In this document: in pieces, positions 1 to 8,187 of the stretch
How positions within the stretch are numbered: the stretch's first letter is position 1
Layout: each line of letters starts with the position of its first letter
Assembly: GCA_944392275.1 (NCBI GenBank)
Contig: CALXWA010000001.1
Span: 378,737 to 442,736, forward strand
Direction of reading: 5' to 3'
DNA from: an uncultured Alphaproteobacteria bacterium
GTDB taxonomy: Bacteria; Pseudomonadota; Alphaproteobacteria; RF32; CAG-239
DNA: 64,000 nt
Program-made: the position numbers and the translations under genes
The notes under the pieces: generated by a model
Databases searched by the model: none
What the model was told of the DNA's origin: nothing
The model's input: only the letters and a program-made list of their open reading frames with translations

Positions 1-416
1 GCATCAACTTCATCCAAATTACTCAAAAAATCAACCGCAGCACTAAAATCTTCCGTATTAATATCCGGAGATGCCACATTTCTGGGTTCTCCGCCACTTT
101 CTCCCGTATAAGACGGATCAAAAGCCAAAGCCGCAAAACCTCTTTCAGCCATCGTTTGCGCATATAAACCGGAGGCTTGTTCTTTGACCGCACCAAACGG
201 ACCACTAATAGCCAAAGCGGCAAGTCTAGATCCTTTTGAATCTTTAGGAAGATACAAATCTCCGACTAAGGTAATTCCGTATCTGTTTTTAAACTGTACC
301 TTTTTAACAACGACTTTATCACTTTTAGGAAAAGTTTTATCCCAAACAGAGCGAGAATAACCTTTCCATGCAAAAAAGAGACCGACAATAACGATTAACG
401 CAAGTAAAATCTTCAT
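1..416 (-). CDS. Alpha/beta hydrolase family protein (3' end cut by window edge)
   Basis: Reading leftward from ATG at 416, the frame stays open to the window start, so about 138 N-terminal residues are visible. They begin with a hydrophobic stretch (MKILLALIVIVGLFFAW) that looks like a signal anchor or signal peptide. A beta-rich start follows (FKNRYGITLVGDLYLP), then an ISGPFGAVKEQ segment, then GFAALAFDPSYTGESGG. This layout is typical of the X-Pro dipeptidyl-peptidase/YcjY-like alpha/beta hydrolases, where the SGP loop contributes to the oxyanion region. The nucleophile elbow and the catalytic Asp and His lie outside the window. The substrate cannot be inferred. The visible part shows no frameshift. 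It is probably membrane-anchored or exported. Confidence 0.72.
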   Translation of the reverse strand, partial: MKILLALIVIVGLFFAWKGYSRSVWDKTFPKSDKVVVKKVQFKNRYGITLVGDLYLPKDSKGSRLAALAISGPFGAVKEQASGLYAQTMAERGFAALAFDPSYTGESGGEPRNVASPDINTEDFSAAVDFLSNLDEVD

Positions 417-580
417 ATTTTCTCCTTATGATAATAACATAAAATCAATAAACAAATAGAGTGTAATATCTAGAGGTTACTCTAAGTCAAGTATTTTTTA
501 TAGAATATAATTCCTACGGCACAAAGACAACACTCAGTCAACGCAATCCCAAAATTTTGCAGCTAAAAACATCAAACATA

Positions 581-615
581 AAAACAAAATCCCTTCCGTT
601 ATGGGAAGGGATTTT
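581..615 (-). terminator. Intrinsic terminator of the tRNA transcription unit
   Basis: A 12-bp perfect stem (586-597 with 604-615) and 6-nt loop lie just past the 3' end of the tRNA. On the minus strand the stem is followed by a T-rich run (TTTTGTTTTT). Confidence 0.8.
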
Positions 616-617
616 GA

Positions 618-694
618 TGGTGGGCCCAGATGGACTCGAACCAACGACCAGACCGTTATGAGCGGCCTGCTCTAACCAACTGAGCTATGGGCCC
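618..694 (-). tRNA. tRNA with CAT anticodon, probably tRNA-Ile2 (lysidine type)
   Basis: A 77-nt cloverleaf with encoded CCA: acceptor GGGCCCA/TGGGCCC, D arm GCTC/GAGC, anticodon stem GGCCG/CGGTC with loop CTCATAA, and a T arm with one T-T mismatch. CAT could mean elongator Met, initiator Met or Ile2. The body (GAGCAGGC, TTGGTCG, TGGTTC) resembles the enterobacterial ileX tRNA more than elongator Met. There is no initiator-type C1-A72 mismatch. I therefore infer Ile2, whose C34 would be modified by TilS, but elongator Met is not excluded. Confidence 0.85.
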
Positions 695-713
695 GTTATC
701 AAATAACAGTGAG

Positions 714-742
714 AAAATAATGGAAATGTCTGCTTTAGTCAA
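714..742 (-). promoter_or_regulatory. Sigma-70-type promoter for the CAT tRNA
   Basis: On the minus strand TTGACT (742-737) is followed by a 17-nt spacer and TATTTT (719-714). This places the start site roughly 15-20 nt before the mature 5' end of the tRNA. Confidence 0.6.
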
Positions 743-767
743 GAACAAAATTATTTCTAACACAAAC

Positions 768-799
768 AAAAGCCTGTATGTTTCTTACATACAGGCTTT
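768..799 (-). terminator. Intrinsic terminator after the 816-1211 gene
   Basis: An 11-bp perfect stem (770-780 with 788-798) and 7-nt loop. On the minus strand it is followed by TTTTGTTTG, just downstream of the stop at 816. Confidence 0.75.
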
Positions 800-815
800 C
801 CTATCGAATAACAAG

Positions 816-1211
816 CTACAGGGCTTGAATTTTTTCATTTTCATAGAGATACGACTTCCCGTCATCCATAGTAAATTTCTCACCATTTTTAATCTCTTGA
901 AAACTTCCGTCTTTTTTGAAACACATTTTGGTCATGTTCGGGGTTCGTGAAGCAAAAGTTTTTACATAAACAAAAGCCTGAACATTATTCAAATGAGCAA
1001 TACAACCGGAAAAACGACACACAAAACAAGGACAACCAACCTTCACCCCGTTTCGATAAAACCATCCTAACCGAACATCGTATTCTGGATTCATCTCATT
1101 AGAAGGAGTTCCGGGTTTAACTTCCAAATCATTGTCCAACATTTGTGCTTGGAGTAAAGCACACATTAACTTAACGGCTTCTTTTGCCGTCGCAACTTTT
1201 AAACTTTTCAT
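816..1211 (-). CDS. Unknown protein with a CPCFVC cysteine cluster
   Basis: This 131-residue protein has no family I recognise. The first ~25 residues look helical and amphipathic. A central segment holds four close cysteines (CPCFVCRFSGC, about residues 60-70) followed by a His. This could bind a metal or form disulfides. The C-terminus is beta-like and ends in a repeated Y/D pattern (FTMDDGKSYLYENEK). No signal peptide is visible. The ATG has no Shine-Dalgarno sequence; its leader is an A/T tract (…attttatttattttttATG). It is a single-gene unit with its own terminator. It is real by its flanking signals and its clean 131-codon frame, but the function is unknown. Confidence 0.65.
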   Translation of the reverse strand: MKSLKVATAKEAVKLMCALLQAQMLDNDLEVKPGTPSNEMNPEYDVRLGWFYRNGVKVGCPCFVCRFSGCIAHLNNVQAFVYVKTFASRTPNMTKMCFKKDGSFQEIKNGEKFTMDDGKSYLYENEKIQAL

Positions 1212-1256
1212 AAAAAATAAATAAAATAAACATTAATTATAAATATCAATCCTTTG

Positions 1257-1285
1257 AAGTTATGCCAAAACACAAATACTGTCAA
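1257..1285 (-). promoter_or_regulatory. Possible promoter for the 816-1211 gene
   Basis: TTGACA (1285-1280) and TAACTT (1262-1257) have a 17-nt spacer on the minus strand. The -35 is perfect and the -10 is weak (3 of 6). The -35 touches the T-run of the upstream terminator. Confidence 0.35.
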
Positions 1286-1325
1286 CAAAAAAACATCCTT
1301 GGATAATCATTCCAAGGATGTTTTT
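1284..1325 (-). terminator. Intrinsic terminator of the inositol monophosphatase-like gene
   Basis: A 12-bp perfect stem (1292-1303 with 1311-1322) and 7-nt loop, with a run of seven Ts on the minus strand. Confidence 0.8.
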
Positions 1326-1370
1326 GTCACCACAATAAGTCTTCAACCTTTCAAACTTGCCACGGGAAGA

Positions 1371-2192
1371 TTACTTATATTTAATTCCTCCGGTAGCTTT
1401 TAAAATTAAATCATAATCATCTTGAAAACAGATAAGGTATGGACGTTTAATCTTGCATTGATCATTAAACCACTTTTCAGAGAAGCAATCAATTTCCTCT
1501 TTTGTTTCACAATCATACAATCCCATACCCAAAGCCTTAACAATCGCCATTCCTCCCGCAATATCCCATAAATAGGCTTTTAATACGGCTCCGCGAACAC
1601 GTCGGAGGGCAATAAAGGAATAGTAAATCACTGCCGAAAAATAATCTTGCCAAATAAATTCGGCCGGCTTCATTCCGTAGACAAACCACGAATTCCCAAG
1701 TAAAACTCGCGAATCAGACTTTACATCTTTAGGCAAATGTTGCTTCACCTGCCCGGTTTCAAAGAAAACCTCCTGCCCGTCTGTATAGACCAGCTCATCG
1801 AGAGCGGGAAGGTATATGTACCCTTCAAGCAGTTTTCCATGTTTCATGACAGCAACGGTAATTCCATACAGCGGCATTCCTGCAGCATAATTTACGGTTC
1901 CGTCGATCGGGTCGATTACAAACTGATACTCAGTTTCCCGAATTTTGTCAAAAACACACCCCTCTAAACTTGCGATCGTTTCTTCATCAATAATCATGTA
2001 ATTCAGATGACCGTAGTTTTCAAAGACGAATTCTTTAAACATTCGGCTTATGGCCAAATCGACTTCAGTAACCAGAAATAATGCCTTGTTGTCATGTCCT
2101 TTAAAAGTTTGAACATGGTTTGCATTTCTTTTTTCAAGTGAAAGCTTTCCTGCTTTCAAAATGAAATTTCTTAAATTACTAAAATTTTTCAT
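1371..2192 (-). CDS. Inositol monophosphatase family phosphatase (SuhB/CysQ-like)
   Basis: This 273-residue protein has the metal-binding signatures of the Mg-dependent, Li-sensitive phosphatase superfamily. They are the DEET motif (about residues 69-72), DPIDGTVNYAAG (about 93-104, binding two metals and phosphate), and the C-terminal WDIAGGMAI (about 208-216). Family members hydrolyse inositol-1-phosphate, 3'-phosphoadenosine 5'-phosphate or sugar phosphates in the cytosol, and the sequence alone does not choose between these. The length is normal. The ATG lacks a clear Shine-Dalgarno sequence (…attattaagacgattATG). It is monocistronic, with a strong promoter and a terminator. Confidence 0.85.
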   Translation of the reverse strand: MKNFSNLRNFILKAGKLSLEKRNANHVQTFKGHDNKALFLVTEVDLAISRMFKEFVFENYGHLNYMIIDEETIASLEGCVFDKIRETEYQFVIDPIDGTVNYAAGMPLYGITVAVMKHGKLLEGYIYLPALDELVYTDGQEVFFETGQVKQHLPKDVKSDSRVLLGNSWFVYGMKPAEFIWQDYFSAVIYYSFIALRRVRGAVLKAYLWDIAGGMAIVKALGMGLYDCETKEEIDCFSEKWFNDQCKIKRPYLICFQDDYDLILKATGGIKYK

Positions 2193-2223
2193 AATCGTCT
2201 TAATAATTGTTTGTCCGATTAAA

Positions 2224-2252
2224 TATATATCTCTGGTTTATTTTTTTGTCAA
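2224..2252 (-). promoter_or_regulatory. Strong sigma-70-type promoter of the IMPase-like gene
   Basis: On the minus strand TTGACA (2252-2247), a 17-nt spacer and TATATA (2229-2224). The predicted leader is only about 25 nt. Confidence 0.65.
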
Positions 2253-2352
2253 TATATACAATTACGGAAAATATTTAGGATATTTTGACAAATTTAATCT
2301 AAAATCAGACACATAAAGACAAAAACTCACTATCTTGATATAACAGATATAT

Positions 2353-2388
2353 CAAAAAAAAACTCCCCAAAAAACACTTTTGAGGAGT
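2353..2388 (-). terminator. Intrinsic terminator of the DUF1847-like gene
   Basis: An 11-bp stem with one G-T pair (2362-2372 with 2378-2388) followed on the minus strand by eight Ts. Confidence 0.75.
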
Positions 2389-2413
2389 AAAAAAAACATT
2401 TTCTTTAAACAAT

Positions 2414-2857
2414 TTACATCAAATTTTCAACAGTTTTATGCCCGGTTGCAAAATCTTTTACTAAAAAAGTGGTAACATCTGCTTCCGAATACTTCTGAAA
2501 CAACAATCCATGCCCAAGACACAAACCAACATTAATATTAAAATCCGTCGGGACAGAATTTAGATATTTAGCTTGAGAAATCGGATCACAACAAGGTCCG
2601 GACATCTCCTCACAAATTTCACAACCATCCAACCCACTTTCTTTGCAATTAATTTGAAAAACTTCAAATCCGGCTTTTTGCAGCAAATCCTTCAATTTAA
2701 CAGCGTATTCTTCCACACCTTTGCAGTTCGCAATACCAATTTTCTTATAACCGGATAATTTTGCAAAATCGATTAACTCTTGCAACCGCGATTGATTCTT
2801 GGCATCTGCCGAAAGTTTCATGACACGTTTATCTTCATTATTATAATTACAAGCCAT
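2414..2857 (-). CDS. DUF1847-like cysteine-rich protein
   Basis: This 147-residue protein resembles DUF1847 proteins: an N-terminal helical region, a Rossmann-like ISGYKKIGIANC-type segment (LSGYKKIGIANCKG) and the C-terminal GLCLGHGLLFQKYSEADVTT block. Several cysteines (CKESGLDGCEICEEMSGPCCD) suggest metal or cluster binding, as annotated for the family. No catalytic role is established. The start at 2857 is chosen because AAAGGA sits 7 nt upstream. The longer in-frame start at 2917 adds 20 residues with no ribosome site and would overlap the promoter. It is a single-gene unit. Confidence 0.7.
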   Translation of the reverse strand: MACNYNNEDKRVMKLSADAKNQSRLQELIDFAKLSGYKKIGIANCKGVEEYAVKLKDLLQKAGFEVFQINCKESGLDGCEICEEMSGPCCDPISQAKYLNSVPTDFNINVGLCLGHGLLFQKYSEADVTTFLVKDFATGHKTVENLM

Positions 2858-2888
2858 AATATCGTCCTTTATCAGTTCAAACACAATC

Positions 2889-2917
2889 TTTATAAAAGAA
2901 AAAACAAAAACACTCAA
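2889..2917 (-). promoter_or_regulatory. Promoter of the DUF1847-like gene, embedded in a terminator hairpin
   Basis: On the minus strand TTGAGT (2917-2912), a 17-nt spacer and TATAAA (2894-2889). The -35 hexamer lies in the arm of the hairpin at 2903-2945. Confidence 0.5.
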
Positions 2918-2945
2918 GTCTTTTCAGACTTGAGTGTTTTTTTCT
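2903..2945 (-). terminator. Bidirectional terminator hairpin after the 2983-3438 gene
   Basis: A 14-15 bp perfect stem around a 6-nt loop (arms 2906-2920 and 2927-2941), A-rich before and T-rich after. On the minus strand it lies just downstream of the stop at 2983. Confidence 0.8.
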
Positions 2946-2982
2946 ACAAGATTTTGGAATTACCCTACCTCAGATACAAACT

Positions 2983-3438
2983 TTAACCAAGCTTGGCCAA
3001 ATACTCTACCAGCTGTAGCGAAACATTTTCAAGTTTTTCATTCCGCCGATGATATGGCAGCTGCAAGATTCCGAGCAACAACATCAATGTTCGAACCGAA
3101 ACATTTTTTTGCTGCATCAAAGTCTGAGCATAATCAATCAAAATCACCTGTTCTTCTTCAAGAAAGTTCGCCAATTTTGGCAAAAATTCCGTATCCAAAA
3201 AAAAGTACTGCAACAATTGTTTCTGCCGATATTCTAACTCTTCCTGATTTTTTGACCATTGCTTTTGACGCTGAAAATAGGCAACCTTCAATTTATAATA
3301 CCAATATTGCCAAAGGTCATAAATTTCCAATAAAAGATCACCACTCCAGATCGCTGTTTCACAATCGGCAAAAAATTGCTCTGATGCCACATAAGCCGGC
3401 TTCAGCCAAGCTTTCTGTAAGATATCTTGTGTTTTCAT
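2983..3438 (-). CDS. Unknown helical protein downstream of rpoD
   Basis: This 151-residue, Leu/Gln/Tyr-rich, predicted all-helical protein has no recognisable domain, signal peptide or membrane segment. A Trp/Tyr-rich patch (DLWQYWYYKLK, about residues 41-51) is followed by Gln/Lys-rich helices. It starts only 33 nt after the rpoD stop on the same strand, so it is probably co-transcribed. The start has no Shine-Dalgarno sequence. A 169-codon frame exists on the other strand, but this reading is favoured because of rpoD linkage, terminator placement and natural composition. The function is unknown. Confidence 0.55.
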   Translation of the reverse strand: MKTQDILQKAWLKPAYVASEQFFADCETAIWSGDLLLEIYDLWQYWYYKLKVAYFQRQKQWSKNQEELEYRQKQLLQYFFLDTEFLPKLANFLEEEQVILIDYAQTLMQQKNVSVRTLMLLLGILQLPYHRRNEKLENVSLQLVEYLAKLG

Positions 3439-3471
3439 ACTAAATAATTTATAAAAAAATACAATAAAACT

Positions 3472-5550
3472 TTACTGATCCAAGAAAGAACGCAATTTCC
3501 GTGACCGGCTCGGATGCTTTAATTTACGCAAGGCTTTTGCCTCAATCTGACGAATACGTTCACGCGTAACATTAAACTGCTGTCCAACTTCTTCCAAAGT
3601 ATGATCCGTATTCATTCCGATACCAAAACGCATTCTCAACACCCTTTCCTCTCTAGGAGTTAAAGAAGACAAAATCCGAGTACATGTTTCTTTCAAATTA
3701 GAATGGATTGCAGAATCTAAAGGCTGTAAAGCGGTATCATCGGCAATAAAATCTCCCAAAGAAGAATCTTCTTCATCACCGACAGGTGCTTCCAAAGATA
3801 CCGGTTCTTTAGCAATTTTCATAACCTTACGCACTTTTTCCAACGGCATTGACAACCGTTGAGCCAATTCTTCAGGCACCGGCTCGCGTCCCATTTCAGC
3901 CAACATCTGCCGAGACGTCCGAACCAACTTATTGATTGTTTCAATCATATGAACCGGAATACGAATTGTCCGAGCTTGGTCGGCAATGGAACGCGTAATT
4001 GCTTGTCTAATCCACCATGTTGCATAAGTTGAAAACTTATAACCACGCCGATATTCAAATTTATCAACGGCCTTCATCAAACCGATATTACCTTCTTGAA
4101 TCAAATCCAAGAACTGCAAACCGCGATTAGTATACTTTTTGGCAATAGAAATAACCAAACGCAAGTTGGCTTCAATCATTTCCTTCTTGGCAAAATCGGC
4201 TTCTCTTTCACCTTTTTTAATGGTATCGACCATACGACGATACTCAGAAATCGGCAAACCGCACTCCTGAGCCATCTGGGCAATAGAATCCCTCAACTCC
4301 TGAACTTCTTTACCATATTTTTCAACAAAGGACTGCCAATGCTTATCTTTTTTATGAGAAACATTATCCAACCAATTAGGATCCAATTCTGATTTTTGAT
4401 AAGCCGTCAGAAAATCCTCCCGTTTAATTTTGCAAGACAAAGCATATCGCAATAACTTACCTTCAAGTCCCATTAAACGTTTATTTAAAAAATTCAGCTG
4501 CTCAACCAATTGTTCAACCCGAGTAGAATTCAAATGAATAGAACTCATCAACTCGACCAAATCCCGCTTAACTTGCAAATATTTTTTCTCGGCAGACGGA
4601 GTTAATGTTTTACCGGCAATAATAGCGTTAACACGTTGATTTTGAATCTTTTTAAGGTCATCATAATAGCTGGCAATTTTATTCAAAATATCCAGAACCG
4701 GCTCTTTTAAGGCCTCTTCCATGGCCGCAACAGAAGCAGAAGTCCGACCACCATTCCCATCTAAATCATCATCATCAGAAGATCCTTCTTCTCCGGCCTC
4801 ACCTTCATCCATATCATCGTGATCAATTTCTTCGTCATCACCCTCATCAACGGTACTGTCTAATTCAATATCGTCGTCAAGATCGTCATCAATATCATCA
4901 AGATTTTCTTTTTTAGCTAATTCTTCTGCAACTTTATCCAAATCATCAACATTAGCGGAATCATCTTCATCAAAGGCCAAATCTTCAACATCATCGCCAT
5001 ACATCATTTCCAAATCGACGATATCTCTCAATTGCATAGTACCATTAATTAACTCATCCCGCCAACCGGCAATGGCTTTAATAGTCATCGGACTTTCGCA
5101 CAAGCCGTCAATCATAACGGTTTTTCCGGCCTCAATACGCTTTGCAATAGCAATTTCACCTTCGCGAGACAGCAGTTCCACTGTTCCCATTTCTTTCAGA
5201 TACATACGAACCGGATCATCACTGCGGCCTAATTCTTTTTCGTCAAAATTACCGCCTTCTTCATCATCTTCTTCCAGTTCATCATCATCAACGCTGTCCG
5301 GCTCAAAATTATCGACATCAGACTCGGAAATAATACTAATCCCCATATCCGATATCCCTGCCATAATATCTTCAATATTTTCAGAAGATTCACGTTCCAT
5401 GGGCAAAGCTTTATTAAGCTCTTCCATCGTAATGTAGCCTCGAGCTTTTCCCTTATCAATCAAACGTTTAACAGCTGTACCCAATGAATCAATGAGCGGT
5501 GCATCCGTCGACGCACCGTCATACAAGTCCTGATTATCAATATCTGACAT
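3472..5550 (-). CDS. rpoD: RNA polymerase primary sigma factor (sigma-70)
   Basis: This 692-residue housekeeping sigma factor directs core RNA polymerase to -35/-10 promoters. Region 1.1 is N-terminal. Region 1.2 begins near residue 110 ([17 protein letters not shown]). An acidic non-conserved region follows (about residues 200-270, nearly all D/E/S/G). Region 2 ([22 protein letters not shown]) includes the -10 reader [15 protein letters not shown], region 3 follows, and region 4 ends in [24 protein letters not shown] stands 6 nt before the ATG. It lies downstream of dnaG, but a terminator-like hairpin and a separate promoter intervene, so it can be expressed independently. The length is slightly above the family norm because of the acidic tracts. 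Confidence 0.97.
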   Translation of the reverse strand: MSDIDNQDLYDGASTDAPLIDSLGTAVKRLIDKGKARGYITMEELNKALPMERESSENIEDIMAGISDMGISIISESDVDNFEPDSVDDDELEEDDEEGGNFDEKELGRSDDPVRMYLKEMGTVELLSREGEIAIAKRIEAGKTVMIDGLCESPMTIKAIAGWRDELINGTMQLRDIVDLEMMYGDDVEDLAFDEDDSANVDDLDKVAEELAKKENLDDIDDDLDDDIELDSTVDEGDDEEIDHDDMDEGEAGEEGSSDDDDLDGNGGRTSASVAAMEEALKEPVLDILNKIASYYDDLKKIQNQRVNAIIAGKTLTPSAEKKYLQVKRDLVELMSSIHLNSTRVEQLVEQLNFLNKRLMGLEGKLLRYALSCKIKREDFLTAYQKSELDPNWLDNVSHKKDKHWQSFVEKYGKEVQELRDSIAQMAQECGLPISEYRRMVDTIKKGEREADFAKKEMIEANLRLVISIAKKYTNRGLQFLDLIQEGNIGLMKAVDKFEYRRGYKFSTYATWWIRQAITRSIADQARTIRIPVHMIETINKLVRTSRQMLAEMGREPVPEELAQRLSMPLEKVRKVMKIAKEPVSLEAPVGDEEDSSLGDFIADDTALQPLDSAIHSNLKETCTRILSSLTPREERVLRMRFGIGMNTDHTLEEVGQQFNVTRERIRQIEAKALRKLKHPSRSRKLRSFLDQ

Positions 5551-5601
5551 TTATCTTTCCTAAACAAAAACCGGTTTTTTGTTAAACTTCAAGCTGGTAA
5601 A

Positions 5602-5630
5602 CTTTTAATAATTTTTTGGTCAAATGTCAA
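5602..5630 (-). promoter_or_regulatory. Candidate rpoD promoter
   Basis: On the minus strand TTGACA (5630-5625), a 17-nt spacer and TAAAAG (5607-5602), located between the dnaG terminator and rpoD. The -35 is perfect and the -10 matches at 4 of 6 positions. Confidence 0.45.
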
Positions 5631-5640
5631 GAACGAAAGA

Positions 5641-5675
5641 CAAAAAAAACAGCCGATTCTCATTGCTGTTTTCCG
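5641..5675 (-). terminator. Intercistronic terminator between dnaG and rpoD
   Basis: On the minus strand an AAAACAGC stem pairs with GCTGTTTT across an 11-nt loop and runs into eight Ts. It lies about 35 nt after the dnaG stop. Confidence 0.6.
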
Positions 5676-5708
5676 TAAAATAAATATACCTTCTCTTCTA
5701 TCCCGCTC

Positions 5709-7553
5709 TCACTCTGGAAAATCGGTATTAATTAAGACTTCTCTTTCTTTTTTCAACGACTGATAACGATGATACAATTCTTCTGAAAATCCGTCATTAG
5801 ATTCTAATTTTGCCAAACATTCATTAATTTCGGCATCAAGTTGCTTTAATTGCGACTCGGCGATTCTCACGTCCAAATTCTTTCGCATCGTCACAACATC
5901 ATGATTTTGCTTAAGCATCATCCGGATTTCTAAAAGATTTTGTGCTTCTTGAGGCTTACCTTTTTCCTCCAAAAAGTTTTGCATATCTTTTGTTGTCAGA
6001 GTTTTATCGGTCTCATGAGCCGCCTCAAACATCAAATCAAGTAATTCTTTTAAAGGTTGGCTTTTGATTTCAAAACCGGTCAAGCGTTCCTCATATTCAT
6101 CAATCAAATTCGGATAACAATATAAAGCAGAAACAACATATTGAGCACACAAATCATCCAAATTACTTTTAATACCGTTGGTTAACACAACCTTAGGCTC
6201 TTCTGCCTTTGTTGGTTTATAGGAATGTTGATAGTTTTTCCTCTCGGCAAAATTAGAAGAAAACTTGTTTTTCCAAGCCCCTCGCCCAATTTCATTATAA
6301 ATTCGAGACTGCATTTCTTGAGCATAATAATTTTTAACAATCTCATCATTAATCTTTGCAACTTCCTCGCGAATATTTTTTTCAAACAACGCCTTTTGCT
6401 CCGGCGTGTTTGTTGGCTGAGCCTCTATATTTTTCTTCCACAACAAATCTTTAAGCGGCATTGTTTCATTAATGACCTTAACAAAAGCTTCTCGACCATG
6501 AGCTTTCAAAAACTCATCGGGATCTTGTTTATCGGGCAAAAAAACATACTTGAGAGAATATCCGGGTTTCAAAATCGGCAAAACCCGATCCACGGAACGG
6601 ACTGCGGCACGAATACCGGCCCCGTCCCCATCAAAACAACACGTTGGTTCAGCAACAACTTTCCATGCCTCTTGAATTTGATCTTCGGTCAATGCCGTTC
6701 CCAAAGGAGCAACCGCATAATGGACGCCATATTTATCCATGGCAATCACATCCATATACCCTTCACAAATAATCAACGCCTTGTTTTCATATCCACTGTC
6801 GCGGGCATTATTAAGGTTATACAAAACCCGTCGTTTGTTAAAAATTGGAGTTTCGGGAGAATTTAAGTATTTCGGCTGCCCATCCGTCATCAAACGTCCG
6901 CCAAAAGCAATCGGTTTGCCTCTTTTATCAAAAATCGGAATCATAACCCGATCTCTAAAAAAGTCATGCGGTCGCCGTGTCTTATCTTCGGGAATGGTTA
7001 ACAGCCCAAGTTCATTCATCTCTTTATCACTAACCCCTTTTGATGAAAGTTGGGCCTTCAATCCATTGTTATTAGGAGCATACCCCAAGCGGAACTTCGC
7101 AATAATATCATCATCAAACCCGCGATGATACAGATATTCCAAAGCTTGCCGCCCTTCCGGCATACGGAGACATTTTTCAAAAAAGCGAACGGCATATTCC
7201 ATAATATCGTATAAAGAATTTCTTTTTTCGATTTGCTCATGGCTTTCGGGAGAAAGTTTTGGCAAAAACATTCCGACTTTATGAGCCAATTTTTCAACCG
7301 CATCAATAAAGCTAAGCCCATTTGCCTCCATCTCAAACTTAATAATATCGCCATGAGCCCCGCAACCAAAGCAGTGATAAAAACCTTTCGCTTCATTCAC
7401 GGTAAACGACGGTGTTTTTTCATTATGAAACGGACAACAAGCCTGATATTCACGCCCTTTTCGTGTCAGTTTTATTTTAGAGCTGACAACATCCACAATG
7501 GAAATTTTAGCCCTCAGCTCATCACAAAATTTTTGTAAATCCGTTGTTACCAT
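5709..7553 (-). CDS. dnaG: DNA primase
   Basis: This 614-residue primase synthesises RNA primers at the replication fork. The N-terminal CHC2 zinc finger is intact (CCPFHNEKTPSF near residue 39 and FYHCFGCGAHGD near 58). The TOPRIM core follows (IICEGYMDVIAMDKYG, then the metal-binding CCFDGDGAGIRAAVRS). The C-terminal ~170 residues are helical and would be the DnaB-binding region. The upstream gene on the same strand is the YqeY-like gene, 34 nt away, an order common in alphaproteobacteria. The ATG has no obvious Shine-Dalgarno sequence; translation may couple to the upstream gene. The length is normal. Confidence 0.97.
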   Translation of the reverse strand: MVTTDLQKFCDELRAKISIVDVVSSKIKLTRKGREYQACCPFHNEKTPSFTVNEAKGFYHCFGCGAHGDIIKFEMEANGLSFIDAVEKLAHKVGMFLPKLSPESHEQIEKRNSLYDIMEYAVRFFEKCLRMPEGRQALEYLYHRGFDDDIIAKFRLGYAPNNNGLKAQLSSKGVSDKEMNELGLLTIPEDKTRRPHDFFRDRVMIPIFDKRGKPIAFGGRLMTDGQPKYLNSPETPIFNKRRVLYNLNNARDSGYENKALIICEGYMDVIAMDKYGVHYAVAPLGTALTEDQIQEAWKVVAEPTCCFDGDGAGIRAAVRSVDRVLPILKPGYSLKYVFLPDKQDPDEFLKAHGREAFVKVINETMPLKDLLWKKNIEAQPTNTPEQKALFEKNIREEVAKINDEIVKNYYAQEMQSRIYNEIGRGAWKNKFSSNFAERKNYQHSYKPTKAEEPKVVLTNGIKSNLDDLCAQYVVSALYCYPNLIDEYEERLTGFEIKSQPLKELLDLMFEAAHETDKTLTTKDMQNFLEEKGKPQEAQNLLEIRMMLKQNHDVVTMRKNLDVRIAESQLKQLDAEINECLAKLESNDGFSEELYHRYQSLKKEREVLINTDFPE

Positions 7554-7587
7554 CGTTTAGAATTGCCGTTACTACACAGTCTCAAAC

Positions 7588-8040
7588 TTATGAAAGCAAA
7601 TTTTTAATCAAACCGTTAGCTTTGCCCATATCCATCTGACCGGCATATTTAGATTTCAATCCACCCATCACTTTACCCATATCTTTCATGGAAGCGGCAC
7701 CGGTTTCAGCAATAATGGCCTTAATCGCAACCAACATTTCTTCTTCATTCATCTGTTTTGGCAAGAAACGCTCAATAACGGCAATTTCTTTTTTCTCCTT
7801 ATCGGCCAAATCCGGACGATTACCATCTAAATACATTTTAATGGAATCATTACGTTGTTTAATCATACCTTGCATCATCGACAACAATTCGGCATCGGTA
7901 GCTTTTTCTTGTCCACGACCTCTGGCATCAACATCTTTTTCTTTCATGCCGGCAATAATCAAACGAACGGCACTGGTTGTTTCGGTATCATGACTTTTCA
8001 TCGATTCTTTTAACGTATTTTGCAAATCTTCTCTTAACAT
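7588..8040 (-). CDS. GatB/YqeY domain-containing protein
   Basis: This 150-residue all-helical protein matches the stand-alone YqeY family, which is homologous to the tail domain of GatB. Diagnostic segments are LREDLQNTLKESMKSHD at the start, VRLIIAGMKEKDVDARG, the ERFLPKQMNEEEM helix and MKDMGKVMGGLKSKYAGQMD near the end. Isolated YqeY may aid tRNA amidation, but its role is not proven. The start at 8040 is chosen because AAGGAG lies 6 nt upstream; a longer start at 8082 lacks a ribosome site. It heads the yqeY-dnaG pair upstream of rpoD. Confidence 0.9.
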   Translation of the reverse strand: MLREDLQNTLKESMKSHDTETTSAVRLIIAGMKEKDVDARGRGQEKATDAELLSMMQGMIKQRNDSIKMYLDGNRPDLADKEKKEIAVIERFLPKQMNEEEMLVAIKAIIAETGAASMKDMGKVMGGLKSKYAGQMDMGKANGLIKNLLS

Positions 8041-8187
8041 AACAATCTCCTTTTTTTTCACAAAATCTGAGTTACTGTACATTTATTATCCTAAAAAATC
8101 AACGTCAAAAAATTTTTTGATTGTTTTCAAAATCATATTTAACTATCTTAAAAGATATCTTTTATTTTTTATGAAAAGGAAACGAAC

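Noticed and set aside
2934..3443. A 169-codon plus-strand frame opposite the 2983-3438 gene
   Set aside because: It begins in a terminator, has no ribosome site, and its composition (many His, Ser, Phe, Lys) looks like an antisense shadow. The minus-strand gene is linked to rpoD.
5072..5437. Ser-rich 121-codon plus-strand frame in rpoD
   Set aside because: The poly-Ser run is the antisense of the Asp/Glu-rich sigma-factor insert.
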